A stretch of 64,000 nt of DNA. It comes from Fibrisoma limi BUZ 3 (GTDB taxonomy: Bacteria > Bacteroidota > Bacteroidia > Cytophagales > Spirosomataceae). The notes beneath the pieces are model-generated. The model saw only the letters and a program-made list of their open reading frames with translations. It ran no database searches and had not been told where the DNA came from. Where the stretch lies: contig NZ_CAIT01000009.1 of NCBI RefSeq assembly GCF_000296815.2, forward strand, positions 1,723,501 through 1,787,500, in the 5' to 3' direction. Below are positions 38,924 through 47,671 of the stretch, piece by piece. A program made the position numbers and the translations under genes. Numbering within the stretch: position 1 is the first letter of the stretch; each line of letters starts with the position of its first letter.

Positions 38924-38949
38924 TTAATCTCTACTTTACAGTACTACGG
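38924..38949 (-). promoter_or_regulatory. partial target of the crRNA-like spacer
   Basis: On the minus strand, TAGTACTGTA starts at 38946 and 17 of the first 23 bases equal the crRNA-like spacer. Mismatches are at 6, 11, 12, 14, 15 and 18. CCG (38947-38949) lies on the 5' side, where a type I PAM sits. AT-rich, promoter-like sequence (TATAAG at about 38952-38957) lies just before it, and the unknown gene starts 88 bases after it. Confidence 0.7.
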
Positions 38950-38973
38950 GATCTTATAACTATAATAATATAA

Positions 38974-39897
38974 TCAATAATATTTTTTGCTCAGTACTCG
39001 TATCCGATCCGTCATCTTCTCCCGCAGTTCAGCTGGTTCCAGCACTTCGACCAGTTCGCCGAAGGCCAGGATTTCTCGCTCAAGTTCGTGGTTGAGAATA
39101 ACGGTCAATTCCAGATCAACAAAGTCGGGGGTTTCCTGAAGCAGCCGCTGACTACTGTGCAACGGTAATGAACGGACGTAGTTAGCTTCGCTGGCCTGAA
39201 AGCGCAGGACCACCCGTTGAGGTTCGAGGTCAGGCGGACAGGTTACGCCGATGGCGTGTCGGCGGTCGGTTCGGCGCTGGCCCGTACGGGTAGCTGAAAT
39301 AGGCTGATGGGTCAAGGAAAGCCCGTGCAACCGATCCAGGCCGAAGGTGCGTGGTTGATTGGCTTCCAGATCAAAGCAATCCAGATAAAATCGGTTACGG
39401 TACTCCAGCAATAAATCCGGTTCTACCCGCCGGAGCTTTCCTTCGTCAGCCTCTTTCTCAAACTTTCGGTAGACAAACTCCACACAACGACCTGTTTGTA
39501 GCGCCTGCCATAACAGCGGTAAATGTTCGGAGCCTGTAAACTGCGTGTTATGCTCAAGTTGCAAATAGCGCCCAATGCCCCGAATACTCGCTACCGACGA
39601 CGTCAGAAATTCCAACCGTTCACGTCGTTCGAGCAGTTGCACAAACTGCTCAAAGTCAGCTATATCTTCGTCGGTGGGCAGATCTAGGTAATAGCCCCCT
39701 TTGCGCCGGTCATTCCGAATATAAATTTGATAGGTCGTTCCGATTGCCCGGATGTCTCGCTCAACGGTTCGTTCTGAAACGGCGTCGAAATCTTCGCTGA
39801 GTTGGTCAACCAACTTCCTGAGGGAAGGATATAGAAAAGGCCGGTCGACCATCCGGATGATGTGCAAGCGCCGGCGTAGAGTTTGAATTTGATTCAT
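38974..39897 (-). CDS. WYL-domain transcriptional regulator
   Basis: A 307-residue protein starting MNQIQTLRRRLHIIRMV. An N-terminal winged helix (SLRKLVDQLSEDFDAVSERTVERDIRAI) is followed by the WYL domain (CVEFVYRKF, then VEPDLLLEYRNRFYLDCFD and RTFGLDRLHGL) and the WCX C-terminus. WYL regulators often sit beside type I CRISPR loci and control them in response to nucleic-acid or nucleotide ligands. Here it is upstream of the unknown gene and the cas operon, same strand. Upstream 15-codon extension is rejected. Confidence 0.9.
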   Translation of the reverse strand: MNQIQTLRRRLHIIRMVDRPFLYPSLRKLVDQLSEDFDAVSERTVERDIRAIGTTYQIYIRNDRRKGGYYLDLPTDEDIADFEQFVQLLERRERLEFLTSSVASIRGIGRYLQLEHNTQFTGSEHLPLLWQALQTGRCVEFVYRKFEKEADEGKLRRVEPDLLLEYRNRFYLDCFDLEANQPRTFGLDRLHGLSLTHQPISATRTGQRRTDRRHAIGVTCPPDLEPQRVVLRFQASEANYVRSLPLHSSQRLLQETPDFVDLELTVILNHELEREILAFGELVEVLEPAELREKMTDRIRVLSKKYY

Positions 39898-40060
39898 TAA
39901 AGGAAGGAAAACTGAAATGTAAGCTGTAAAACCAATAAACATCCAGTTAGCTTACAGGCAGAGTAGACAAGAATACTGAATAGCTAATTTGTATTTCTCT
40001 GAATGAGCGCCTCAATTTTTAAAAGGTCTCTTTTCGGCATTCATGAGAACTTAACCCCAT

Positions 40061-40300
40061 TTATCGTTTTCTTCTAATTGTCTGTTGCTGCCGTTCACGA
40101 ATAGCTTTCATCTCGGCAACGAGCTTTTCATGTTCATACTGACTTTTACCTTGGGCGATTGCCCTGCTGTAATCATTCTGAGCATGGTTACTTTGCGACT
40201 TTAGAATTTTGTCCAATAGCTCTGGTTCATGTTTGGCCAGTTGGTAGCCATGATTATAGCCTTTTAGAAATTCTATGGACGGCTCTTCCTCATCTTTCAT
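40061..40300 (-). CDS. small charged protein of a mobile element
   Basis: A 79-residue, highly charged helical protein (MKDEEEPSIEFLKGYNHGYQLAKHE, ending RERQQQTIRRKR). It starts two bases after the HTH gene stop, so the two are one operon. Similar small proteins accompany integrases in Bacteroidota elements. No function known. Confidence 0.65.
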   Translation of the reverse strand: MKDEEEPSIEFLKGYNHGYQLAKHEPELLDKILKSQSNHAQNDYSRAIAQGKSQYEHEKLVAEMKAIRERQQQTIRRKR

Positions 40301-40302
40301 GG

Positions 40303-40572
40303 TTAGAAAGTGGATTTAGAATGGCGGGATAAATAGTCATTGATGGAATCGCTGTCGTACAGGATGATTTTCTTTTCGGGTTGTGAAAACCGAATGCTGC
40401 CTTCATCGCGAAGCTTTTGCAAAGTCGTTTTGCTCTGAATTCGCAACTTTTTCATGGCTTCACTGCCTGAGATCCATTTGTCTTCTCGGACCGCCTGTTG
40501 TTGTTGAACCCGTTCAAGAACCTTGTCGATTAAGGCATAAAAGGCTTCGTCATGCAGGCAGATAACTTCCAT
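40303..40572 (-). CDS. HTH_17-type helix-turn-helix protein
   Basis: An 89-residue protein. WISGSEAMKKLRIQSKTTLQKLRDEGSIRFSQPEKKIILYDSDSINDYL is the usual excisionase-like winged helix of Bacteroidota integrative elements. It lies next to the integrase and probably acts as a directionality factor or regulator. Family is firm; the exact role is inferred from context. Confidence 0.85.
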   Translation of the reverse strand: MEVICLHDEAFYALIDKVLERVQQQQAVREDKWISGSEAMKKLRIQSKTTLQKLRDEGSIRFSQPEKKIILYDSDSINDYLSRHSKSTF

Positions 40573-40635
40573 TGTATTTTTTAATCCAAACTAGAAAATC
40601 TGCCTTAAAAAGAAAAGAAGTTATATTGTTTCCCA

Positions 40636-41859
40636 TTACGACTTTAGCTTTCGGTCTATATTCAGCACGGCGTCGAGCGCATCATCGGTCTGCTGAGTGG
40701 TAAAGTTTGATTGGTAGCCCATCGTTGTAATGATGCTGCTATGCCGGTAGAGCTTTTGCAGGATTTGCACCGGTATCTTATCGCTGGCGACCTGCGCGAA
40801 AGAATGGCGGGCCAGGTGCATCGTCAGTTTCTTGTCGATCTTGGCGGCTGGTGCGACCTGCGTTTTCAGGGTCTTGTCGATGGCGCTTGTCTTAAAGGCA
40901 ATCGTGCGTTGCAGGACAAACTTATTGTTAAAGTCCACGCCTTTTAGTTCTGGGAACACTAGATCGTCCTTGTTCTCTTGAAACTGCTTGTACCGGTCGA
41001 TGATGGTAGCGGCCTTGTCGGGGATTTTGAGCGAACCGCTCTTGCTGTTCTTACCCATCTCGTAATGGAGCCGCTCGTTTTGAAAGTCGCTCCACCGCAA
41101 GCGTAACAGATCACTGACACGCATCCCTGCGAAATAGTAAGACACCAGCCATAGATTACGAGCATGGTCGGCATTGCCGTCCAACGTGACTGTTTCCAGG
41201 TTCTTAATCTCGTCCGGGTTTAAGCCGATTTTGCTGGATTCGGGAAACTTGATCTTCATCTTACCCTTGCCGAACGGGTAATGCTTGCTATCGACTGCGC
41301 CCTCCTTGATGGCGTGGCTGAAGACTGAGCGCATCATCACGATATGGTTGACGGCGGAGCGCTCTGAGAGCTTAAGCGTGTTTTGTACATAGGCTTTGAA
41401 CCGCTCCAGCATGGCAACGGTGATGTCGGGAAAGCCGATGTCGTGCTTGATGAATTCTTTGAAGTGTTTGACGCGCGGCTTGTCAGCAGTGTACTGGTTA
41501 TATTTTCCGGCTTCCTTTAGGCGTTGCAGGTATAAATCCGCCTGGGCAAAGAAGGTGCTGCCTGCGGATGGCCTGATCCTTTGCTTGACGGCCTGAGCGG
41601 AGACATACGATTTTTGGGTCTCAAGCTCTAAGGATTGATCGTTTGCTTCAGCTAACTTCTTTATGATGAGGTTATTGAGCCTGGCGCTGTTGGGGTGCGA
41701 TTTCTTGACGCGCTGTTTGGATTCATCCCAATCGGCGGGGTCGATGTGGTGGCCTAGATAGATAAAATTGGATTTGCGGTCCTGGGTAATGCGTAATGTG
41801 AGCGGACATTTGCCCTCTTTGTTGGGCTTCTTGCGCAGAACGAGCTTAACGACAGCCAT
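40636..41859 (-). CDS. int: Bacteroidota-type tyrosine integrase
   Basis: A 407-residue recombinase. An N-terminal arm-binding domain (VKLVLRKKPNKEGKCPLTLRI), a SAM-like core-binding domain (about 105-210) and a catalytic domain are present, with Arg in YFAGMRVSDLLRLRW, HLARHSFAQ, HSS in LYRHSSIITT, and the Tyr in TMGYQSN. All catalytic residues are present. It ends the element next to a tRNA-Phe fragment and tandem arm repeats. It is the best candidate for the enzyme that inserted the island carrying the CRISPR-Cas locus. Confidence 0.94.
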   Translation of the reverse strand: MAVVKLVLRKKPNKEGKCPLTLRITQDRKSNFIYLGHHIDPADWDESKQRVKKSHPNSARLNNLIIKKLAEANDQSLELETQKSYVSAQAVKQRIRPSAGSTFFAQADLYLQRLKEAGKYNQYTADKPRVKHFKEFIKHDIGFPDITVAMLERFKAYVQNTLKLSERSAVNHIVMMRSVFSHAIKEGAVDSKHYPFGKGKMKIKFPESSKIGLNPDEIKNLETVTLDGNADHARNLWLVSYYFAGMRVSDLLRLRWSDFQNERLHYEMGKNSKSGSLKIPDKAATIIDRYKQFQENKDDLVFPELKGVDFNNKFVLQRTIAFKTSAIDKTLKTQVAPAAKIDKKLTMHLARHSFAQVASDKIPVQILQKLYRHSSIITTMGYQSNFTTQQTDDALDAVLNIDRKLKS

Positions 41860-41873
41860 TTAACCCCCTTTTT

Positions 41874-41984
41874 TGGTACAACAATGGTACAACAAATCGT
41901 GGTTTTACTTGGTTTAAGCTGGTTCGACCTATTTCATAATCTGTTGATAATCAGCAATATAAGTCCATATTAAACCATATTAAA
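41874..41984. repeat. tandem integrase arm-type repeats
   Basis: TGGTACAACAA occurs twice in perfect tandem (41874-41884, 41885-41895), just before the integrase start, and CCATATTAAA twice in tandem (41965-41974, 41975-41984), just before the tRNA fragment. Such paired short repeats flank attachment cores. Binding by the integrase is inferred. Confidence 0.6.
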
Positions 41985-41992
41985 CCAGCCAA

Positions 41993-42041
41993 AAGAGGAC
42001 TGAAAATCCTTGTGTCGGCGGTTCGATTCCGTCCATCACCA
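41993..42041 (+). other. tRNA-Phe 3' half: attachment site at an island end
   Basis: Anticodon arm with loop CTGAAAA (anticodon GAA), variable loop, T arm with TTCGATT and the acceptor strand ending CATCACC plus A are present. The 5' half of a tRNA is absent: the preceding bases do not fold as a D arm. A 3' duplicate next to an integrase is the hallmark of insertion into a tRNA gene. The intact tRNA-Phe should be at the other end, left of this window. Confidence 0.85.
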
Positions 42042-42048
42042 CGTTTAC

Positions 42049-42077
42049 AAAAGCCTTTCCAGTGGAAAGGCTTTTTT
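42049..42077. terminator. intrinsic terminator of the original tRNA-Phe
   Basis: Arms AAAAGCCTTTCC and GGAAAGGCTTTT with T6, directly after the tRNA fragment on the plus strand. It belongs to the ancestral tRNA transcript and marks core chromosome. Confidence 0.85.
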
Positions 42078-42132
42078 CATGTTTATTGCCCAACACATAA
42101 CTCTTTCTAAGCCACATAGTTTGCGATTCTGA

Positions 42133-42170
42133 ACGCGGAAATAGTATGCGTGCATACTATTTCCGCGTTA
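42133..42170. repeat. 38-base perfect palindrome
   Basis: Eighteen-base arms starting AACGCGGAAATAGTATG around a 2-base centre, with outer TTTGC/GCAAA arms. It lies after the MutS-like gene (minus strand), 102 bases from its stop. It could be a terminator hairpin without a T-run or a protein-binding site. Confidence 0.7.
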
Positions 42171-42272
42171 GCAAATATACTACATTCAGCTCATTCAGCA
42201 AATGGATAAACGGCGTTTTTGTACTGTTTACAGATAAAAAAGAATAATTCAACTACTAAAATTACTTACTAG

Positions 42273-44168
42273 TCATTGAGGCTGAACGGCATCCATTTGA
42301 ATACCTATAGCTCGCATTAACTGACTGGCGTTAAAACTTTCACAGATGCCTTGACGAAGCTTGTAGTCAAACAAGAGTTCGCCGTTGCGCAGATCAGATT
42401 GAAAATGATAATTACGAACAAAATTGGAAGCGTCGGAAAGCTGTCCTAATTCCAGATCGTGGGTTGACACAAAGCCAGAAGCGCTGGTACGATGTAGCTG
42501 CCGAATCAACGCTTCTGCACCCCGGTGCCGATCGGCGGAATTGGTACCTTTTAAAATTTCATCCAGAAAGTAGAGAACCGGGATTGGTAGTGGCTTCATT
42601 TGGTCAGACGTTCCATCTGACCTATTTACAGCGGCTTCAGTTGCTCCAGTCAGACGTTCCGTCAGACCTGTTTGTGGCTGCGGCTGTGCTAATCCAATCA
42701 ACGTTTGAAGCCGCTTCAGTTCTGCGTAAAATGATGAGGTACTTTCTTCGAGCGAATCATGCGTTCGCATGCTGGTAAACACCTGTACAGGCGAACAGAT
42801 AAACTTCTCGGCACTCACTACAGCCCCCATTAACGCTAATACAGCGTTGGCCCCCAACGTACGCAGAAACGTACTCTTTCCTGACATGTTGGAGCCGGTA
42901 ATTAAAACTGTCTGCCCCGAACCGGTCAATGACAACGAATTGGGAACGCTTTTGTCAGGGCTCAATAATGGATGGGCTGCCGCCGTTGCCTCCAGCGTTA
43001 GTTCGCTTTCTGCAATGTCCGGGATAGCGTAGCCTGGATGGGCAAACGCAAAACCAGCCAGGCTATTGAGGGTCTCCAGTTCGCCCAGGGCTTCGAACCA
43101 GCGCGACAAATCAGGTCCATGCTGCTGCCGCCACCGTTCGAGTCGATGCAGGTAATGAACGTCCCACAGGGTTAGAACAGCAACAAATACATAGAAATAA
43201 GGATTTCGACGGTAATTAAGCCCTTCAGTCAGCGACGACAGCCGTCCGATTGTTTTGGAAGCCGGAATGCCATTTGATAGTAACGCCTGTTTGATTGCCC
43301 GGATTCGGGTGGCTTCACTTTTTTGCTGTTCAGCGTGCTCAAACAAACTCCTGAAGGTGTTCAGGGCTTTGGTAATATCAAATGTCTGCTCACTAACACC
43401 TTGTGCCAGTTTACTTGTCTGGCTTAACACAAGCCCGTGTACAGCCAGGGCGATCAACACCGCCAGTCCCGGCAGATAGCCCACCATCCACGCAATGATG
43501 AGCCCGGTCGTAACCGCCGGCAGCAAAAACCGAACAATGTTTAGGTACGCAGGCAACGGTGCTGCCTCGGCGGTTGCCCATTGACGTAATGATTCGGGTG
43601 AGTTACCGATGGTGTCGTCCAGGTAAGCGAGCGCTTCGAACTGCTGGCGCCAGTCGAGTTGAGATGTAAGCGCGCCAACCGCCTGTTGACGAAGTCGTAT
43701 GGCATCGGGTGATGCGGGCGCCTTCAACCACTTCGCCAGCCGTTGCTTGCCTTCGTAGGTATGCGTGCGGTTAAGCAGCCGATATAATGAGTGTTTGCCA
43801 AATACATCCAGATCGCCCGAGTAATAATGCGTCGGATCCGCAAACTCCTCTCCCGTTTCCGGACGCAGGTATTGCCGCTTCAACCGGGCAGCTTCGTCTT
43901 CGTTAATCAAAGCCAGATGATGGTTCAGATCCCGTTCGCGACGGATGGTCTGATGCCGCTTCAGCATGAACATGAACCCCGCAACCCCAAGAAAACCCAC
44001 GCTAATTGCCCCTGCCTGGTAATCATGCCGGATCAATAACCAAACGACCAGAATGCTGCTGATGAACCAAACAAGCCGCCAGAACGCCAATTGATTGTAT
44101 TGACGCTGTACGGCTTGTTCAGCTTGACGATATTGTTGCTGTCGCTGCTGGAATGTTTCGATAGGCAT
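42273..44168 (-). CDS. MutS-family ATPase with N-terminal membrane segments
   Basis: A 631-residue protein. The C-terminal ATPase is of MutS type: Walker A in LITGSNMSGKSTFLRTLGA, the signature SSFYAELKRL, Walker B in VLYFLDEILKGTNSADR, and STHDLELGQ. Hydrophobic segments near residues 28-68 and 213-250 (LLPAVTTGLIIAWMVGYL, LAVLIALAVHGLVL) suggest a membrane-bound form. The mismatch-binding domain I is absent. This Bacteroidota family is often annotated as a MutS homologue, but its role is not established. Alone on its strand. Confidence 0.88.
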   Translation of the reverse strand: MPIETFQQRQQQYRQAEQAVQRQYNQLAFWRLVWFISSILVVWLLIRHDYQAGAISVGFLGVAGFMFMLKRHQTIRRERDLNHHLALINEDEAARLKRQYLRPETGEEFADPTHYYSGDLDVFGKHSLYRLLNRTHTYEGKQRLAKWLKAPASPDAIRLRQQAVGALTSQLDWRQQFEALAYLDDTIGNSPESLRQWATAEAAPLPAYLNIVRFLLPAVTTGLIIAWMVGYLPGLAVLIALAVHGLVLSQTSKLAQGVSEQTFDITKALNTFRSLFEHAEQQKSEATRIRAIKQALLSNGIPASKTIGRLSSLTEGLNYRRNPYFYVFVAVLTLWDVHYLHRLERWRQQHGPDLSRWFEALGELETLNSLAGFAFAHPGYAIPDIAESELTLEATAAAHPLLSPDKSVPNSLSLTGSGQTVLITGSNMSGKSTFLRTLGANAVLALMGAVVSAEKFICSPVQVFTSMRTHDSLEESTSSFYAELKRLQTLIGLAQPQPQTGLTERLTGATEAAVNRSDGTSDQMKPLPIPVLYFLDEILKGTNSADRHRGAEALIRQLHRTSASGFVSTHDLELGQLSDASNFVRNYHFQSDLRNGELLFDYKLRQGICESFNASQLMRAIGIQMDAVQPQ

Positions 44169-44266
44169 TTTTAAACAAAGGCCTATACCGGAGAGAAATC
44201 GTACGTTCGGGTTTAGCCTGATAGATTATACCATAAACATACAGGCTTTATCCCTTGCAACAAGCG

Positions 44267-44683
44267 TTATTTATTACAATCCGAGCAAACGCCCTGAATT
44301 AACAGGTTCATTTCTTTACGGTTATATCCCTGGGGTAACGATACGGCCGGTATATGAACCTCGTCCAGACAAGTTGTCTGTCCGCAGGTCTCGCACTTGA
44401 AATGTACGTGCTCATGCTGATGATGGCCGTCGGTACAGGTTTCCCGGCAGAGCGCATACTTTGTTCCTCCCTCATCGTCGAGTACTTTATGAATAATACC
44501 CTTGTCCAGAAACGTGCGTAACGTCCGGTAGATCGTCACCCGGTCGTGATCCGGGCCAAGGCCATGTTCAATATCACTGTGGGCCAGCGCGTGGTCGGCG
44601 CTCAGAAACAAATCCAATACCTCCTCCCGGCTGCCTGTGTGCCGGAGACCGGAGTTCTTCAAGGTTTGCACGGCTGAAGACAT
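44267..44683 (-). CDS. Fur-family metal-responsive regulator
   Basis: A 138-residue protein. An N-terminal winged helix (TLKNSGLRHTGSREEVLDLFLSAD, then VTIYRTLRTFLDKGIIHKV) and a dimerisation domain with HHQHEHVHFKCETCGQTTCLDE and a C-terminal CSDCNK. Two CxxC pairs form the structural zinc site. The His-rich stretch fits a Zn, Fe or Mn sensor (Fur or Zur subfamily cannot be told). It is upstream of the ABC exporter gene's end but separated by 71 bases. Confidence 0.9.
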   Translation of the reverse strand: MSSAVQTLKNSGLRHTGSREEVLDLFLSADHALAHSDIEHGLGPDHDRVTIYRTLRTFLDKGIIHKVLDDEGGTKYALCRETCTDGHHQHEHVHFKCETCGQTTCLDEVHIPAVSLPQGYNRKEMNLLIQGVCSDCNK

Positions 44684-44754
44684 ATGGTTTGTGATTTACA
44701 GTTTTGTGTTTACGGTTTTTTCATTCCGGCGTTTCAACCTAAAACCGTAGACTG

Positions 44755-46563
44755 TTACTCAATCGTTTCAAATTGCAATTTAACCAGATTCGCATAAATA
44801 CCATCTTCCAGATTGGCCAGCTCGTCGTGCGTACCAGACTCAGCGATCTGCCCCTCACGAATGACGTAGATCGTATCAACCTTGCGGATTGTAGCCAGCC
44901 GGTGCGCAATGATGATGGTAGTCCGGTTCTGCATCAGTTCATCCAGTGCTTCCTGCACCAGGCGTTCTGATTCTGCATCGAGCGAACTGGTAGCTTCGTC
45001 CAGGATGAGGATAGCCGGGTCTTTCAAAATGGCCCGGGCAATGGCAATCCGTTGCCGCTGCCCCCCCGAAAGCTTAACGCCCCGTTCGCCAACAACCGTT
45101 TGAAAACCCTCCGGAAACGACTTGATGAAATCCAGTGCGTTTGCTTTGCGGGCTGCTTCTCGTATTTCGGCTTCGCTGGCATTGGGCTTACCATATGAAA
45201 TGTTCTCGAGGATGGTCCCGCCAAACAACATAACCTCCTGGGGTACTACGGCGATATTTTTTCGTAGCTCACTAATGTTAAACGACACCAGGTCCCGGTT
45301 ATCCACGGTAATCTGTCCGTTACTGACCGGGTAATACCGCATCAGCAACTGAACGATTGTAGATTTACCCGCGCCACTCTGACCAACCAGCGCAATTTTA
45401 CGTCCGGAGGCCACGTCGAGTGAAATGCCTTTCAATACCGGTACATCAGGGCGTGAAGGGTAAGCAAACTGAACGTTACGGAATGATACGTCACCGCGAA
45501 CGGGCACGAACAGGGGCGCTTCTTCCTGAGTGGCATCAACCTCCGACGGCTCAGCCAGAATTTCAAGAATTCGCTCCGACGCACCAACAGTACGTTGCAG
45601 TTGTGCATAGAGGTCGCCCATTCCGGCTACTGAGCCGCCTATGAATGTCGTATAAACAATAAACGTGAGCAGATCGGCAAACGGCATCTCACCGCCGAGC
45701 ACCAGCGTACCGCCGTACCACACTACGCCGATGATACCACCGAACAAGGCAAAAATCACGAATGAGACGAATACCCCCCGGAATTTAGCCGCTTTCAGGG
45801 CCGTGTTAACCACCTTTTGCAGGCCCGCAGCGTACCGATTTATTTCCAGTTTTTCGTTGGTAAACGCCTTGACGACGTTAATCGACTGAAGTGTTTCCTC
45901 AACGATAACGTTGGCAGCCGCCAACTGATCCTGTGCCTGCTTCGACAGCTTACGAATGAACCGTCCGAAGACCATAGCGGCCACAATAATGACCGGAAAG
46001 GTAGCCAGCATGAACAGCGTCAACTTCCACGAAACGTAAAAAATAATCCCCGTACCGATGGTCAGCGTAGCTACTTGCCGGAACAGTTCCGCCAGGGTTA
46101 AGGTAAGTACGTCCTGAAGCTGCGATACGTCGGCCGAGATGCGGCTGGTCAGTTCGCCCACGCGTCGCTGCTCAAAAAACGGGATGGGCAGCGTAATGAT
46201 TTTGCTGTAGGTTGCCCGGCGCACATCAGCCATGGCTCGCTCACTAACCTGGGAGAAGAAGTAGATGCGGAAAAATGAGAAGATAGCCTGCGCTACCAGC
46301 ACGCCCACGAAAAACAGCGTCACCTGATTGAGCGAAAAGTCAGAGTTACCCTGAATCACACTGGTAATCTGGCCAATTAACAAACCAAAACTAAGCGTTG
46401 TCCCCGTCGACAACACCAGAAAAATGAATCCCAGTCCATATTGGAGCCGGTACGGTTTTACAAAGCGGAAAATACTCAGCGCCTTGCGCAGACTTTCGCC
46501 GGTAATTTTCTTTTTATCTTCAGGAGTAGCGTCGTCGCCTAAATTCCTTCCTCGTTTTGCCAT
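44755..46563 (-). CDS. ABC exporter (half transporter, MsbA-like)
   Basis: A 602-residue fused protein with six transmembrane helices (about 40-330) and a nucleotide-binding domain: Walker A GQSGAGKST, signature LSGGQRQRIAIARA, Walker B ILILDEATSSLD and H-loop IIIAHRLAT. It works as a homodimer or heterodimer in the inner membrane. Substrate (lipid A-linked, drug or peptide) is undetermined. Its start lies 76 bases from the gldB-like stop; the genes share a strand. Confidence 0.9.
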   Translation of the reverse strand: MAKRGRNLGDDATPEDKKKITGESLRKALSIFRFVKPYRLQYGLGFIFLVLSTGTTLSFGLLIGQITSVIQGNSDFSLNQVTLFFVGVLVAQAIFSFFRIYFFSQVSERAMADVRRATYSKIITLPIPFFEQRRVGELTSRISADVSQLQDVLTLTLAELFRQVATLTIGTGIIFYVSWKLTLFMLATFPVIIVAAMVFGRFIRKLSKQAQDQLAAANVIVEETLQSINVVKAFTNEKLEINRYAAGLQKVVNTALKAAKFRGVFVSFVIFALFGGIIGVVWYGGTLVLGGEMPFADLLTFIVYTTFIGGSVAGMGDLYAQLQRTVGASERILEILAEPSEVDATQEEAPLFVPVRGDVSFRNVQFAYPSRPDVPVLKGISLDVASGRKIALVGQSGAGKSTIVQLLMRYYPVSNGQITVDNRDLVSFNISELRKNIAVVPQEVMLFGGTILENISYGKPNASEAEIREAARKANALDFIKSFPEGFQTVVGERGVKLSGGQRQRIAIARAILKDPAILILDEATSSLDAESERLVQEALDELMQNRTTIIIAHRLATIRKVDTIYVIREGQIAESGTHDELANLEDGIYANLVKLQFETIE

Positions 46564-46639
46564 AATGTTGGTTAAATCTGAACAACGATACTGCGTTTAT
46601 ACCAATCAGTTACAGTGTCGCTGTTCCGGCAAGTTTATT

Positions 46640-47632
46640 TTATTCTTCTTCTATTTGTCCTTTGTAACCTGACTGCTGAAAAATCTGCCGGGCATCGGCG
46701 TTCGCCATTAACTCCTGGATAGACACGTTAGAATTTTCATCGTAGTAGCGGCTGACGATTCGCCACCCCACCCAACGGGCAATAGCTCCCGGAGCCCTGG
46801 GGCCGATCTCGGCCGTAAACGGACGCTCGTTCAAATATCGCTGTTTTACGGCAGGATTAGTCTGATACAGTAACTGATTATCAATAAAATGCGCCCAAAC
46901 CAGATCCTGCGCGTTATACGTTTCCGTCAATTGCTGATCCGTATACCCGATGATGAAGCTATTATCTACTTCGGGCAGCATAGTCTTGGTGAAAACGTAC
47001 CCTTTCCCGTAGTAAATCATATCGGCCAGTAAGGTCTGATCGGCGGGATTAGTGGCGTTGTATTTGTCGGATAAAGCAAACACAACTGCCGGTACGATAT
47101 AGTTCTTTTGATAACGACGCAGGATATACTGTGGGAAATTTGGTCCCTGTGGACGATATTTAGCTTTAGGTCCAGCGAAATAGTCGAGTGCAATGACGAC
47201 CAGACTATCCGACACTAATAAATCCGTGCCGAGAAACCCCGACATAACCGTAACAACCCTGGGTGACCGAAAATCCGGAAAATCTTTCCTGATGTTGGTG
47301 AAGGCTTCGGACAACTGCTCTTTCAGGTCTGCCAAGTCGTCAAACTCGGATTGCACCTGCTGGTACAATACGTTCAGCTCCGGGTCGTTAACACGGGTGT
47401 ATAATTCATTCACCAGGGCGGTATCACTACCTGCTCCGTTCGCGTTAAAATACAATTGGGCTATGCTCGGATTCTGGTTAAGAAAATTTCGAATACTATC
47501 TCTTGACTTGCCGGAAAATAGCCGCTGATCCAACCGCTGAATAGCAACTTCTTCGCGTTTTGTACACGAAACCACGGAGATTAAACCTATAAGCAGAAAG
47601 ATAGTCCAAGCGAGGACCGTTCGGATTTGCAT
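46640..47632 (-). CDS. gldB: GldB-like gliding motility lipoprotein
   Basis: A 330-residue protein with a lipoprotein signal (LLIGLISVVSC with Cys23). The body matches GldB: TVMSGFLGTDLLVSDS, ALDYFAGPKAKYRP, then ADMIYYGKGYVFTKTMLP, and the end IARWVGWRIVSRYYDENSNVS. GldB is required for gliding and type IX secretion in Bacteroidota but is also found in non-gliders. It sits at the outer or inner membrane. It is divergent to the barrel protein. Confidence 0.85.
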   Translation of the reverse strand: MQIRTVLAWTIFLLIGLISVVSCTKREEVAIQRLDQRLFSGKSRDSIRNFLNQNPSIAQLYFNANGAGSDTALVNELYTRVNDPELNVLYQQVQSEFDDLADLKEQLSEAFTNIRKDFPDFRSPRVVTVMSGFLGTDLLVSDSLVVIALDYFAGPKAKYRPQGPNFPQYILRRYQKNYIVPAVVFALSDKYNATNPADQTLLADMIYYGKGYVFTKTMLPEVDNSFIIGYTDQQLTETYNAQDLVWAHFIDNQLLYQTNPAVKQRYLNERPFTAEIGPRAPGAIARWVGWRIVSRYYDENSNVSIQELMANADARQIFQQSGYKGQIEEE

Positions 47633-47671
47633 GAAATCGACCAGTTTTCTTTATTGAAAACGTACAAAATT

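Noticed and set aside
42133..42170. Insertion-sequence terminal repeat
   Set aside because: No second copy and no transposase nearby.
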